64,000 bases of DNA, taken from Ursus arctos. Lineage: Eukaryota; Chordata; Mammalia; Carnivora; Ursidae. Position numbers and translations under genes: made by a program. The DNA is taken from the NCBI RefSeq assembly GCF_023065955.2, contig NW_026622963.1:7075001-7139000 (forward strand), read 5' to 3'. The notes under the pieces were generated by a model. The model was not told the origin of the DNA. It did not search any database and saw only the letters and a list, made by a program, of their open reading frames with translations. This document shows, in pieces, positions 34,290-45,884 of this stretch (positions are counted from its first letter, which is position 1; every line of letters starts with the position of its first letter).

Positions 34290-35720
34290 TTTCATATTTT
34301 TAATAGATAAATAAATTCACATGACTTAGACATCAAAAAGTATGATCCCCTGTCCCCTATCTGCCCAGCTCCCCATGCTGAAAATAATCATTGATCATCT
34401 TTTTTAAGGCAGATATTTTTATGCATGTATAAGCCCATGATTTATTATTTTCTCCTTCTTTTTGACACATAGAGCAGCTTATCACACACACGGTTCTGGA
34501 CCTTGCTTTTCTTATTTAACATACCTTGGCAAGCTTTTCATTTCAGTGTCTGAATGATGTCCTTCTTGCCTTTATGGCTGCATAGCACTGCACCGTGTGG
34601 ATTGCGCGTGGTCTGTTTACCCATGATCACGCTCATTTGGGATGCGCATCCAGTCTCACCGTTACCAGCAGATCTGCAATAAATACACTTGCGTGGGGGT
34701 CATTTTACTTGTTTGCAAGCATCTGTAAGATAAATTCTTAGAAGTGAGTCAAGAGTCCATATGTATTTGTGATTTTAATGCTTAGTGGGTGGCAAATTGC
34801 TCTCCAGAGTGGTTGAAACAACTCACATTCCCACCAGTGATAACTGTGGGTGGTGTGTTGTCCAGCATTGGATTTTTGCCAATCTGATAAGTGAAAAATA
34901 ATATCTTGGGTAGTTTTCATTTGCATTTATCTTATTTTGAGTGAGGTTGAGCATCTTTTTGTATGTTTAAGAACGATTTAGGGGCCTGGAGTAGGATGAG
35001 TGAGGTGCCTTGGATGCAGAATTTAAGGAGGTACCTAATGAAATTAAATTTTCAGGGCCTCCTTAAGTTTTGAGCCTTAGGCACCTCACCTGCCCCTCTC
35101 TAATCCCTCCTCCCAATAGCACTGCCTTCCTGACCCAGGAACCATTTATATTCCTTTTCTGTGATCTGGTTTTTTATTGGGTTGTTGATCTTTTTCTTAA
35201 TTTGTGGAGCTTTTCATACATGAAAGAGTTTTTTATTATATAAATTGCAGGTGTTTTTTTTTTTTTTTTCAAATAGCCTTTTGACTTATGCCTTTGATCA
35301 TAAGGTTTTGTTTATTTTTTGCCATACAGAAGTTTTAAATTTTTTAAATGGTGAATTTGGCAATTCCTTCTTTTATAATTCTAGATTTAGTGTCATGGAA
35401 AGACCTACTGCATGCACTTTGAAGCTTAAAGACATCCTTCTATGTCTTCTTTCACTAATTTATGGCTCTGTGCTTTTACATTTTTACATTTTATATTAAT
35501 CCATTTGGAATTTACCCTAGTGTATCGTGTGAGGTATGGATTCAGTTATACTTTCTTCAGATGGCTACCCAGTTATGCCTTACCATAATTGAATAAATCT
35601 TTCCCTATTTTGAAGCTCCCTCTTTATTACTATGTATATGTATGTATGTAAGCATATATTTGGTTTTTTAAAATTCTCTTCCATTAGTCTGTATGTCTAT
35701 TCATACATGAATACTGGAAC
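34290..35720 (-). mobile_element. Old L1 3' region, antisense, with nested insertion
   Basis: Two consecutive parts of an antisense L1 (34290-34980 and 35139-35720). The first has AAATTCTTAGAAGTGAGTCA, GGCAAATTGCTCTCCAGAG and GAGGTTGAGCATCTTTTTGT. The second has GAGCTTTTCATACATG, CCATACAGAAGTTTTAAATT and TAATCCATTTGGAATTTACC. They join as one element across a 158-bp insertion. Reading frames are broken. Confidence 0.85.
34981..35138. mobile_element. Palindromic MITE-like insertion
   Basis: A 158-bp block interrupts the L1 and is flanked by GAACGATTTA (34971-34980) and GAACCATTTA (35139-35148), a 10-bp near-perfect direct repeat. Inside, TGAGGTGCCT (35001-35010) pairs with AGGCACCTCA (about 35079-35088), and TTAAGGAGG pairs with CCTCCTTAA. 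The arms are about 45 bp with the centre at about 35045. This is the architecture of a non-autonomous DNA transposon or a folded-back insertion. I cannot name the family. Confidence 0.6.
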
Positions 35721-35754
35721 ATACATTTTTGAGAGAAATAAAACACACCAGCAT

Positions 35755-36302
35755 TGAAACAGGGGAGAAAAATTTTATGTTGGGGAGGAAAAATTTTCTC
35801 CTATCCTTCAAGATTCTTCTGCCTGATGTAAGAATTAAATTGACCTGAAACAGATTCACCGGAGAAATTCAAATTTAATTATGTATTTATGGGAAATCCA
35901 CATAAACATGAGAAATTCCAAAGACAGTCAGGCAAAATAAGATATTTATGTCATTCTGGACCAAGGAGAAGTAGGTACAGGACTAGGGCTTCAAAGAGAA
36001 AGAAGGCAATTCACAGGAAGAAGGAAAGAGTAAGTGTTTGCTGGGCCATCCAGAAACAATGGGACAGAAAAGACTGCTCAAACAGGCCTTGCTAGGTTCC
36101 TCCCTGTCTACCATACCTCTTGTGTATATCAGTCTATAGTTATCTGTGGCAATAGCTCCCTTCCTGGAACACTTCCTCTATCTAAATCCTTTTAGGCAGT
36201 TAGTAGGAATGTAACAAAGAAAAACTCCTTGAGTCTTCTGTTTCTTAAAAATAATCAGTCTAAAATAATTCACATGCCAAAGAGACACATTTTGCGGTGG
36301 CA
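35755..36302 (-). mobile_element. Endogenous-retrovirus LTR, antisense
   Basis: On the - strand the block begins TGCCACCGCAAAATGTGTC (from 36302) and carries a CATAAATACATAATTAAA polyadenylation-type segment. It then runs through AATTTCTCCGGTGAATCTG to an end near TTTCA (35755), giving TG...CA ends and about 548 bp. I recognise the order as a dispersed ERV LTR but cannot fix the family. The U5 end seems to carry a tandem AAATTTTTC-CTCCCC duplication, so the true end may be 35778. Confidence 0.6.
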
Positions 36303-36317
36303 AATTTTTCTCCCCTG
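36303..36317 (-). other. Polypurine tract candidate next to the LTR
   Basis: Read on the - strand, CAGGGGAGAAAAATT lies directly before the LTR's TG. This is the composition and position of a retroviral plus-strand primer tract. It supports reading the element as a 3' LTR whose internal region would lie at higher coordinates. Confidence 0.45.
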
Positions 36318-36319
36318 AG

Positions 36320-37340
36320 CTTATGAAAGGTAAGCTTGCTCTTTGCTTGGAAGTAATACACTCACAGACTTTGAATGGAAACCTTTCTCTATCACTTGGA
36401 AAAGCCATCTGTGTTCAGGGGCTTTAGCAAGACTTCATATTAACAACACATTTTTACTTAATGGGGAAAAAATGAACGTTCCATGATTTTAGGACTGGAA
36501 TAGCCAAAGTTACAATCATAAAAAGTACTCCCAATGACAAAACCATGGTAGGCCAGGTCAAGTTCTCATGGATGGTTGGAAGAAAGCAAAAAAAAAAACA
36601 AACAAACAAACAAACAAAAAACCAATTTATTGACAAACACAAAGCATTCAAGCAGCTATTTACTTTTAGAATTAACTGGGTTTGACAGGGAAAAAAAGTT
36701 GCTGCCCGTAAGAGCAGCCCAGCTCTCGAGGTACTATCTTCTGTCATTCAGTAAATTGGTAATATCTTCTACAAGTTTTATTTTATTTTTTATTTTACTT
36801 TTATTTTTTACAGGTCCTACCAATTTCTTAAAGTTTATCAGCCCATCTCCTGATGGTTTGAAATTTAGTTTATCCTAATTATTTTTCTTGGGTCTTATTT
36901 TCACAATTCTAAGCAAAATGCTAACAATTATAGCATTCAAGGATATTTTGGATCCGGTCTCTTAACCAAATCTTGAGAAGGTGCCAGGAGAAAAGATTCT
37001 TTTTTGCCCTGCCTCCAAACTCACCCAAATGGACTAAGAAAGAAAGATCAGTAATGGCCATGATTGCCAAGGGACTGAATATAATCATGTATGTAAAAAG
37101 ATCTTGGACTCAAACAGTTGGTGTCCAAATACTAGCCTTGTTTTCTTAAAACTATACTTGACAAAGCTGTAAAGTATGTTTGTCTCCCTTGTGAGAAGGC
37201 TGATTAGCTTTTTCTGAGTGAAAGATCTTTATATTCTTTGGGTTTCAAATTAGTTTCTAAAAGCCTAATCTAAATATTTCACATGCGCAATGTGAGGTTT
37301 CAAATATATGATATAAAGTACAATGCCTAGTGTTCCAGTG
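36320..37340. other. Unclassified AT-rich intron, possible decayed ERV interior
   Basis: No clear repeat name. A - strand open frame ending at 36454 includes a hydrophobic stretch (MVLSLGVLFMIVTLAIPVL) just upstream of the polypurine tract. That would be the place of an envelope membrane segment, but there is no other support. A (CAAA)n run is at 36587-36620. Confidence 0.3.
36587..36620. repeat. (CAAA)n tract
   Basis: An A-run followed by five to six AAAC units and another A-run. It is a simple repeat. Confidence 0.9.
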
Positions 37341-37353
37341 GTGCTTGAGGTGC

Positions 37354-37569
37354 TTTTTTTTAAAAAACAGATTTATTTATTTTATTGGAGAGAGAGGGAG
37401 AGAGAGAGAGAACAAGAAAAGTGTGGGGAGGGGCAGAGGGAGAGAATCTTAAGCAGACTCCCAGTTGAGCTCAGAGCTGGACTTGGGGCTCCATCCCAGG
37501 CCCTGAGACCATTACCTGAGCTGAAATCAAGAGTCAGAAGCCAAACCGACTAAGCTACCCAAGCACCCC
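37354..37569 (-). mobile_element. Older CAN-SINE, antisense
   Basis: Diverged SINEC body (AGCAGACTCCCAGTTGAGC, CTGAGCTGAAATCAAGAGTC, ending CTACCCAAGCACCCC). No clean target duplication remains. Confidence 0.9.
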
Positions 37570-37579
37570 ACTTGGTGTG

Positions 37580-38130
37580 TTCTTGCTATTATTTCTCCCT
37601 TATGGAAAAAATGGGGCTATAGGGGGCGTTTTTTGGATATTTGAGCCCTTCAAAGTGAGGCCACAGATCATACAATATTTTTTACATAGGAATCTTATTG
37701 CTGTTTTCCAGTTTTTATAGGTTATGTAGTACGACATCAAGTAAATAGGACTTTAATATTTCTTGGTGATGACTTTTTCTGATGATACTTTCTGAAGGGC
37801 TGTTTTGCAGAACTGGTTGATAGTGACACCTAGTGTTCGGTGTTGAAATTACATGTCCTTTTAAAAAGCAGCTCCTAAGGTAACTAGCGTAAATTATGGT
37901 TAAATTCAGAGCTGACGATAGGCTAAACAGGCCAAAATTAAAATAAGTGGAAGTGGAGTAATGCAGGCAATCGCTGGGACACATGTGAATAAGAAGGGCG
38001 ATTTCTCCTTAATGACAACACCCAGAACCGTACGTAATACTGGGGGCAATCGTGTATGGATGCACAAAGTGAACTGCTGTTTATTTTCAGACTTAGGTCT
38101 GAATCAGTTGTGTTCGTTCCGTCTCTCTGG
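37580..38130. other. Unique intronic sequence, no recognised element
   Basis: AT-rich, and no repeat or gene was recognised. Confidence 0.45.
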
Positions 38131-38139
38131 CTCTTCCCA

Positions 38140-38270
38140 AACCAGGCACAGGTGTGAATTCACTAAACAAATTGCCTTGAGCAAGTCCTGACATTTCCAT
38201 GAGACTCAGTCCTGTTAAATATAAATTAGAGATGCTGAGACCACCTCATAAAATTCTGGGAGAATTAGTA
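38140..38270 (+). mobile_element. MIR SINE fragment
   Basis: TTGCCTTGAGCAAGTCCTGA, CATGAGACTCAGTCCTG and ATAAATTAGAGATGCTGAG follow MIR order. Confidence 0.6.
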
Positions 38271-38639
38271 TTGTTTCATGTATAAAAGCTGATAGTAGCA
38301 GTGATGGTGTGGCAATGTGTCTGGGGGCTTATCTACACGGATCTTGATGTCTGGGGTGGCGAAGACAGAGGGGGACAAGGTATAGAAATTGTCCGGGAAA
38401 TTATACCTGGGTCTTGGTTGGGAACAGCAAGCCTTGGGAGCCATGTCCTGACATGAACAGAAAATGTGGATTGAATGAGGCTCAGAGGAAGTGAACCATG
38501 GTCCCCGAAAAGTCAGTGGGTTTGAGAAAACTACTGCCCAACTGACCTGGGGTAGGGGGTGTGGGAGAGTGGGATGGAAGGAAGTGCCAGGCGTCCTCAG
38601 GGAGTGTTTCACCAGGAGGGCTCTAAGAAGATACACAGA

Positions 38640-38830
38640 AACAATTACTGACTCCGCCACTCACCAGCTGGGTCTCTGTTGTTAAGTTTCTTGGCCTTTC
38701 TGAGCCCCCTTTGCCCCTTTTGTGAAGTGAGGACACCCACACTGACCTGGCGAGGCTGCAAGGGTTTGAGGAAGAGATGCAGATAAGATCCCTAGCACCA
38801 CCCCTGGCCTGGCTTAGTGAGCTCTCAGTT
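38640..38830 (+). mobile_element. MIR SINE
   Basis: CTCCGCCACTCACCAGCTGG, TTAAGTTTCTTGGCCTTTCT, TGTGAAGTGAGGACACCC, AAGGGTTTGAGGAAGAGATG. A well-ordered MIR core. Confidence 0.82.
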
Positions 38831-38944
38831 ACTGCTAACTCTTGCTGCTCTCGAAAGAGGACGTGGAAGCAGAAGATTAGAAATGGGACAAGCAAAATCT
38901 TTGCAGCCCTTGGACACATGACTGGATTTCTCCTTGTCTTTCTA

Positions 38945-39225
38945 CCCTGCTCCCTAGATAAATCCTTTTCTTCCTCTATGTCCCACATAAGTCACCTCTG
39001 AGAAGCATTCCCGGACCCTGGGGGGCACCATCACTGCTCGTACTGTGTCCCCAACCCCCGTAGTACCTTGTCCTGACAGCCTTTCTGCTCTCATCAGATG
39101 CAGTGTCGTTATTTGTCTACATATCTGCCCTCACTGGCCCACAGTGAGCCCCCAGAACAGACTGACTGAACTTGGGTGCTTAAGAAGTGTTGATAGAATC
39201 AATGGATTCCAGCAAGAAGGAGAGG
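38945..39225 (+). mobile_element. L2 LINE 3' region
   Basis: TAAGTCACCTCTGAGAAGCA, TCCCGGACCCTGG, GAACTTGGGTGCTTAAGAAG and TTGATAGAATCAATGG are in L2 3' order. Confidence 0.7.
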
Positions 39226-39234
39226 AGAGAGTGA

Positions 39235-39345
39235 AACAGGCTTGGCGAAATGTGCACCGAATCTAGGGGAAGGGTGTGAGGATGTTCCTGGAACTGTTCT
39301 TGCAACTTTTTCCTTTAGGTTTGTAATTCTTCAAAATATAGGTGT
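39235..39345 (+). mobile_element. L1 3' terminus fragment
   Basis: ATCTAGGGGAAGGGTGTGAG, TTCTTGCAACTTTTTCCTTT and TTGTAATTCTTCAAAATA are the last ~110 bp of an old L1, followed by an A-rich run. Confidence 0.75.
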
Positions 39346-39359
39346 GGAGGGCAAAAAAA

Positions 39360-40620
39360 GCAAAAGATTTCCCGTTTTCCTTTTTGCATTCAAAGCACTT
39401 CTTTTGGATGAGAGTGGACTGGGCTTTGACATCTGCTTTCCATGCCCGGCCTCCCTGGGCTGCTCGGGCTCCTAATAAATACTGTTCCTGTCCGGAGGGT
39501 GAGGCTGTCCTTTGCCCACAAGTCTCTACTGGATTAGGCTCTGATCAACTGGGGTTCCATTGGTCATGAAGAGTAAAACTTCTCTTATGTTGCTCGAAAG
39601 CTACGATGTAGTTTGGAATTTGGGGGGAGAAGGGAGAATGTTAAATTTTGCAAAAAGAAAGCATTGAAACAGTCTTTTGAAAATGCATGTTCAGTTCTGA
39701 AGGAAAAGAAAAACCCAAAAAACTATACGGTGTCACTTGCAGTTCCCCCTGCTGGACATTTGAAGAACTGCGGCATTCCGGCTAACTTGTAAAAAATTCC
39801 TTACCCTGTGCTCTTGAAAAGCGCCAAAGGTGCACGCGGGTTCAAAGCTGTCTTCTATCCCATTCCCTTCCGCAGCAAGCGCTGGTTAAAGTGTTAAGCT
39901 CGGTATTGAATTAAAGCTCAAGGGGCGAATGTAATTTCAAAATGAAAACCGTGTAAGAAGTGTTCTTCAAATCCTGCTATTTTATTTTATTATTTTTATT
40001 TTTATTAACTTTTTTTAAGAAGAAAGTGCCTGAGGCAATCCTTGAAGTAAAGACTGCCATACATCCCCTCTGTTCTGTGGATTGCTTGAAGAACAGATGC
40101 CACGATTATCCAAGGCTGAGGTGGTGTTTTCTGATATTTTCTAATAGAACTTTTGTCAACATTACAAAATAGTTCTGATACTGGAATGGCCCATTTCGCA
40201 TGGTAATGCCTTCCCTAGAAAACACACCGTGAGTGCCTAGTCAACGTGTGATGAACGGGGCAGATTGGGCAGGTAGGCCCAGAGAGAGACGTACAGGCAA
40301 AGTGTGGACAAGCTGATAAACTGGTGGGGAAGAAAGGGTGCTTGAATTGGGTGCAGGTTGGGACAAGATCACCTCTGTATCCCTTTCTGTGTAAGATATT
40401 GCAGCTCAGACATTGTAGAAAATGGAGAGCGGGGAGCGCTGAATCAATTTGAAATGTCCTAGACTGACACCATCTCTTCTGTGGCCACAACTAACATTCC
40501 TGACTTCTCTGGTTGTTAAGCAGTTTAATTCTTCATCAGACGACAGACATGTGCTAAGAGAATTGATGTATATCAAGTCTTCACTCATTTGTTCTTTGGA
40601 CCATTGAAGACTTTCCTGAT
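39360..40620. other. Unique intronic sequence, no recognised element
   Basis: Nothing is recognised beyond a T/A-rich stretch at about 39980-40022. Confidence 0.45.
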
Positions 40621-40634
40621 TGGTCCTCCTGCCT

Positions 40635-41235
40635 CTTGCCCTGTTCTTTCAGTTGACCTTTCACTTTGCTGCCACCGGGATTCTAAAATGTAAGTCAGAC
40701 TGGATTACTACCCTGCTTCTGGGCCCATTGTGCCTATCACCACTGTCCACAGATGGAGTCCAGACTCCAGCATGGCATTCATCGTGCACCATGACCATCC
40801 CCAACCTACCTTCCCTCTCTTCAATCATAAACTCCAGCCATGCCAAACCAGGTAAAGCTCTCTGAATATTCCACACCTCTGTTTTATGTGCTTCTTCTTC
40901 TGCCTGGAACATCTCTTCTCCCCTATAGCAAATGGCAAACAGCTGTTCACCAGGCAAGACTCAGCTTATGTGCCATTTCCCCTATAATTCTCTTACTCTT
41001 GATCCCAGGAGAGGGTGGATGCCTCTCCCTGTTGTGCCTCAACTAGACTTCTGTCAAGATACCTGTAATTCTTTCATTGCCCTTTTTGATTTACAAGTCT
41101 GCCTCCCCGTGGATGCCCGGAAATACCTTGAACTAGTGACCAACCTTGTCTTACTCATCTTTGATCCTCCATTATGTAGCACAGAGAGTTGGCACATCGT
41201 ACTTATTCAAAAGATGTTTGTTCAGATGAACAAAT
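40635..41235 (+). mobile_element. L2 LINE 3' region, about 600 bp
   Basis: TAAAATGTAAGTCAGACTGG, CACAGATGGAGTCCAGACTC, TCTTCTGCCTGGAACATCTC, CACCAGGCAAGACTCAGC, then a GTAGCACAGAGAGTTGGCAC end. This is the longest L2 copy in the window. Confidence 0.88.
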
Positions 41236-41244
41236 CCATCTGTT

Positions 41245-42150
41245 ATTTAGCCGGCCATGGAATTGTTCAACACTGTTCATCTGAAGCTGCTGACATCATA
41301 CGATCTATTCGTTCTTCACCAGGTCTTATCTGGGGATCCCCTGAACCCACGACCACACAGTACAAGTATGTCGCATGTATAGCAACACCTCCAAGAGTCC
41401 ATGTTCTGAGCTGCACATGTGATCACCAGGAGCTTCTGTGTTCTGTCAGGTGATCCTCCAGTCTTTCCCCATAATGCTATGAAGTAGACAGCTGGATATC
41501 CAGGTCTGAATTTCTGGGACTGGTCAGAATCATGATTTTGACTGACTAGGAAGAAGCAATGATTCAGCTTTATGGCTACAGGCTCAGAAAGTTCTTTTCA
41601 AAGTTGTAGGACTCAAACGTTACCCATGGCAGCGCACAAGCTCTTTATGATATTGTGTTTTCCTTGTGCACAAGACTATCAAGCATGGGGAAATTTGGCC
41701 AAGCTCGATCATGGAGACCAGCCCATACTTCACCCCCTTTAGCAACTGTACATGGGGTAGCTCCACCTATACGTCCAGCAGGGACCTCAAACTTTGGGAT
41801 AGTTAAAATGGAATATTTATCATGTCCCCCCAACTCCTCCAATAGAAAGTAACTTTGCCATCACAGATGCTTTCTCCCATACCTCCATGTGCAGCACCCA
41901 CCTGGTTACCTAGGTCAGAAAGAGGAATGCCATCTTCCATTCCTCTTCCCTTCCCTGCACCGCAGCTGGTGGCGGCCAGAACCTGAGGAAACTGCCTCCT
42001 TGATAGGCTTCTGTATTTTGTTCTTCACCCTCCTTCTTACCATCACTTCCTTTCTTCAAGTCTTCACCATCGCTGGGGCGGATGAGTAGAGTGACCTCGA
42101 TGATAAGGTCTTCCTGTCTCTCGTGTTGCCCCTCCTTATACAGGACTGCC
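41245..42150. other. Unique intronic sequence, no recognised element
   Basis: No repeat or gene recognised. The + strand open frame running through 41453 begins inside the L2 and has no protein signature. Confidence 0.4.
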
Positions 42151-42159
42151 AATGTCATC

Positions 42160-42390
42160 TTCCAAAATATGAATCTGAAAGTGTCACTCCCCTGCTGGTA
42201 AACTCCCATGAGTTCCCCGCTGGTCCTTGGGTCTCTGCTTAATTTTGCCCTGTCCTCTCATCACACGACTCTTTCACCTTCCACGTCGGTCTTTACTGCC
42301 TGCGGTTTTTAGAACAGGCCATCCTCTGTCATGGCTCTCATTCCCTTAGTACATGCGCTGCTTCTGCCTAGAATGCCTTTGTAGCGGGAG
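42160..42390 (+). mobile_element. L2 LINE 3' region
   Basis: AATATGAATCTGAAAGTGTC, ACTCCCATGAGTTCCCC, TTTTTAGAACAGGCCATCCT and GCTTCTGCCTAGAATGCCTT follow the L2 3' order. Confidence 0.75.
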
Positions 42391-42394
42391 ACTT

Positions 42395-42860
42395 TGGGCT
42401 GTAGGTAACAGAACATGCATTCCAGAAGGGTAAAACACGAAGAGCATGTTACTGAAACATATAACGTGGAGCGCCTGGTGGTTCTGGGGTTGATTAACTC
42501 AGCAGTTTACTGGTGCACTGAAGTCAAGTTTCCTTTCGTCTTCCCACTCTGCTGACTGCATGGACTCCCTTCCCTTGCTTTCAGGATATCTGCCATGGGC
42601 AGATCTCGAGCCAACACAAGGTCCAGCAAGAGAAAGAAGAGACTACTCTTTCTTCTGCACCTTCTTTGTAAGAGTGAAGGAAATTTTTCTAGATGCCCTC
42701 AGAGCAGAATGTTCCTCCTGTCTTATTGGTCAGAACCAAGTCTCCTGCCCACCCTCAACCGATCATGGGCCAAGGGACTTAACAAAGTCACTAGCGGGAG
42801 GGAAAGAAGGACACTGGAATGAGAACGAAGACACTTTCAGCATGGAGGAAGGGGGAATAT
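42395..42860. repeat. Unclassified ancient interspersed repeat (tentative)
   Basis: TAACTCAGCAGTTTACTGG, AAGTCTCCTGCCCACCCTC and CGATCATGGGCCAAGGGACT recall a common old mammalian dispersed sequence. The family name is not certain. Confidence 0.35.
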
Positions 42861-42984
42861 AGCCCTCTTTTTCCTTTTTACCAGGTTAATTCCGAGTGAT
42901 TTCCCAGGCTAATTCTTGAATACTCAACTAAGGAGTCACCATGGGGGGAACCTCCCTGACCCCCTCCCTTGCCTCTGATGCCCT

Positions 42985-43125
42985 CCGATGAGTTACACTG
43001 CCCCACACCTTATCCCACCAGAGCGCAAGTGCCTCAAGGCTGGACCATTTCGTACCTGGCACACTCACTGGCATGTAGTCCCAGGCACGTACTCTCATAG
43101 TTTTGTTGAATGAGAAAATGAATGA
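42985..43125 (+). mobile_element. L2 LINE end
   Basis: AGTGCCTCAAGGCTGGACC, CACTGGCATGTAGTCCCAGG and TGTTGAATGAGAAAATGAAT mark an L2 3' terminus. Confidence 0.6.
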
Positions 43126-43139
43126 CAAAAGTGGAGTTG

Positions 43140-44790
43140 TTGTGTCAGGGATGACTTTCTGCTTGTCAAAGAAACCCAACAGTTGTGGTTTCACCAGGTG
43201 AAGGGCTGTTTTTCCCGTGGAGCAACAACTCCAGAGCAAGAGGCCCTCACCTCAGCGAATGAAGATGTTCTTGCAGCTTGTCAAGGACCCAGGCTCCTTC
43301 TGGTGTCTTGTTCTGTTCTCCTGACTTAATGTTCTCATGAGCACAAGTTGACTAGTCTACTGAGTCCACGCTGCAGGCAGGCAGGCAGGCAGGCAGACGG
43401 GCTAAGTGTACCTGTCAACCAAATCTGTGACTTTTCCTCAAGCAGTCTCTCTCTCAGCAGCTCCACCGACATGACTTCTGGTTCCATCTCATTAGCGAGA
43501 CCGGGGTCTGGTCTTATGGGGAGGTTGCCAACACAAACATTGTCAGGGTTCTGTTAGTTAGGAAAAAGGGGAAGCGGAAGAACGTGAACGTACCTAGGCG
43601 GTGCATGCCCAGTCACCTCCAGAGCGTCTCTAGGTAAATTTATTCCTTATTGGTTGTTCCGCCTGCCGGCTTGAAACAAAATAGCAGCTGTTAAAAAGCT
43701 GTCAGGTGGAAGTATTGTGACAGCCTAGAGCTGGGCCTTGTAAGAATGACATATATCACGCTGTCCAACATCCTCACTGAGAATATCGAGAGGACAGTGT
43801 TGAGAGAACTGAGCCCCAGGGACAGGCCGTTTGCCCAAATTCAGTCAGAAATCTGGTAGCAGAGGTTGTCTGGGGGAATAACCCATCCTTATCTTATATA
43901 AGGGAGTTTTAACTCCCTTAATGTACTGGGCATTTTTAGGGATTTCAGTGCCTATGATCTTGAGGTAATAGATTTATTAACTTCTTTTTCCAGTCGTACA
44001 TAACAGAGTCTGCAAAAGCCGAAACGGCGTTTGCATGTTTTGCTGGGTATAATGCCCAGTGTAAAGTCATGTTGCGAGGATCTTCATGCGATCCTTCCTG
44101 CTTCCTCTGCAAGGGCTTCTAGAAAGATGTAGGAAAGAACAGCGCAGGAACCCACGCTCCTGCTGTGGCCTGCAGTTACTGCCACTCACACCTAGATGGC
44201 GCTCGTACATTGATCGGGAGATGGTGGCCTGGTAATAATAACCGCCTGGTAGAAACTGACAAATTCTTGAATCAAGGTGGTGAAAAGTTAAATATAGATG
44301 GCTTTCAGGCGTGGCTGGGGGAATGGACTGGTTAAAGGAGAGGTGGTGAAAACCAGGGACTGGCTGTAAACACGTTGGACGATTACACAGAAAGCTGCTT
44401 GCCTTCTGTTCATGCTTCCAGTCCCAGGTCCCTGCTGGGCCAGCCACAGCAGGCACACCCAGAGGCAGACTGGCCGGTCTTACCTGGGTGTGCCTGTCTG
44501 ACCCACGCGCGGCCTTAGCACTGCCCGCAGAGGACCCCGGGCAGCCTCTTCGTGTGGGTCACAGACTCCGAGACGACCATCACAGAAGAGACTCAGTTGC
44601 CAAGCCATGTCTTCATGTCACATGGAGAAGGCTTCTGTGTGGGGTCGGGTTAGTAAATAGGGTGATTGGCTTGTAAATTGCTCTCATAGACACAAGCACA
44701 TATGCAATTACCCTTCAACATCACTGGCATCAAACTCTTGTTCTCCTGACTGACCATATTATCCCAAAGAGTATTGGACACTGTTTCCGT
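43140..44790. other. Mostly unique intron
   Basis: Contains a (GCAG)n run at 43374-43397 and a probable antisense MIR fragment at 43775-43868 (AACTGAGCCCCAGGGACAGG). Otherwise nothing was recognised. Confidence 0.4.
43374..43397. repeat. (GCAG)n tetranucleotide tract
   Basis: Five to six consecutive GCAG units, ending GCAGACGG. Confidence 0.9.
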
Positions 44791-44794
44791 GTGG

Positions 44795-45035
44795 CTGTAC
44801 AGTAGAGAGGTGAAGACCAAGGGCTTTGGAGTTAGGGCGACCTGGTTTCCTAGTCTAGGTTCTATCACATACTACTGTGTGGCCTTGGGTAGATCAGTTA
44901 GCACCTCTGTGCCTCAGAGAAGTGGACCTACTTCCCAGAGTCATTGCAAGGATTGGATGAGATAACTCCGTGTAAATCACCAAGCACAGTACCTGTCTGT
45001 ACTGTAAGTGCTCCAGAAAATGAGCTCTTCTTATT
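44795..45035 (+). mobile_element. MIR SINE, near full length
   Basis: GGGCTTTGGAGTTAGGGCGA, ACCTGGTTTCCTAGTC, GTGTGGCCTTGGGTAGATC, TCTGTGCCTCAGAGAAG, GGATTGGATGAGATAACTC, AAGCACAGTACCTGTC. This is one of the best-preserved MIRs here. Confidence 0.9.
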
Positions 45036-45049
45036 GCCATTAATCCACA

Positions 45050-45880
45050 CTCCTGTAAGTCACAAGGGACAGGGAGGTTTACCAGTTGTTCCCAGTCCCT
45101 ACAGACATTTCATCACCAATTTAACTTGAGTTGTGACAAGTGTTGAGAACAAAATTGGTAGAATTTGACCATGAAACCTTTTCTGGGTTCAAGTTAAAAA
45201 AGCATTTTAGTAATAAGTAGGTTTAATTAGGGGGGACTTGACTTGCATCAAAAATTCCAACCCTTAACTACTAGAAAATGAAAGGTAGGCCATTTTATCA
45301 TCCACGGGTATCTGTAAGATTTGCTGGTCAAAGTAAGTGCCTAGTTCTCTGGGTAGCTTTCACCATAGATGCATACTAGGATTTGTAGACACTTAGGAAA
45401 AACCCATTTGGATTCAAAAGTAGGACAAAAACTGCTCCCTGCATTAAAGCCATATGACTCTGATAACTGCTCAGGGTGGACATGATGGCCCTAAGAGGTG
45501 TGAGGTACAAATCTGGTTGGAATAAAAATGAAGAGCCAAAGAGTGGAGGGTCTTGGTGTTAGACAGATACCCTGGTCCCGCAGTGTGTGTTTGAGAACTT
45601 GAGGCGGACGGCAGATCTGTTGCCTCTCTCTTAAACCAAGTCAGGTGGCGTCACTGTAGTTCACGACTTGGGTAGTTGTGTGTCTACGTCACCTCATGTG
45701 TTCCGCTCACTGGGTGGTGTTGCTGCCTGTAGGAAGCTCAGGCCTGGGGGAGAAAGTGAAGACACATCCCGTTTGCAGAGGCAGCTGAGGACCTCTTTTC
45801 TTGCCCTTCATTTCACCCCGGAGAGCTGTGCCCACTCAGAGGGGGTGGGAGGAGAGTGTGCACATTGAACAGAGGCGCCG
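45050..45880. other. Unique intronic sequence, no recognised element
   Basis: No repeat, RNA gene or coding match recognised. Confidence 0.45.
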
Positions 45881-45884
45881 CAGG

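Noticed and set aside
40932..41453. 173-codon open frame on the + strand
   Set aside because: The first half is L2 LINE sequence and the second half shows no family signature. It is most simply a chance frame.
43374..43397. Short direct-repeat array considered as CRISPR-like
   Set aside because: It is a (GCAG)n simple repeat without spacers, in mammalian intron.
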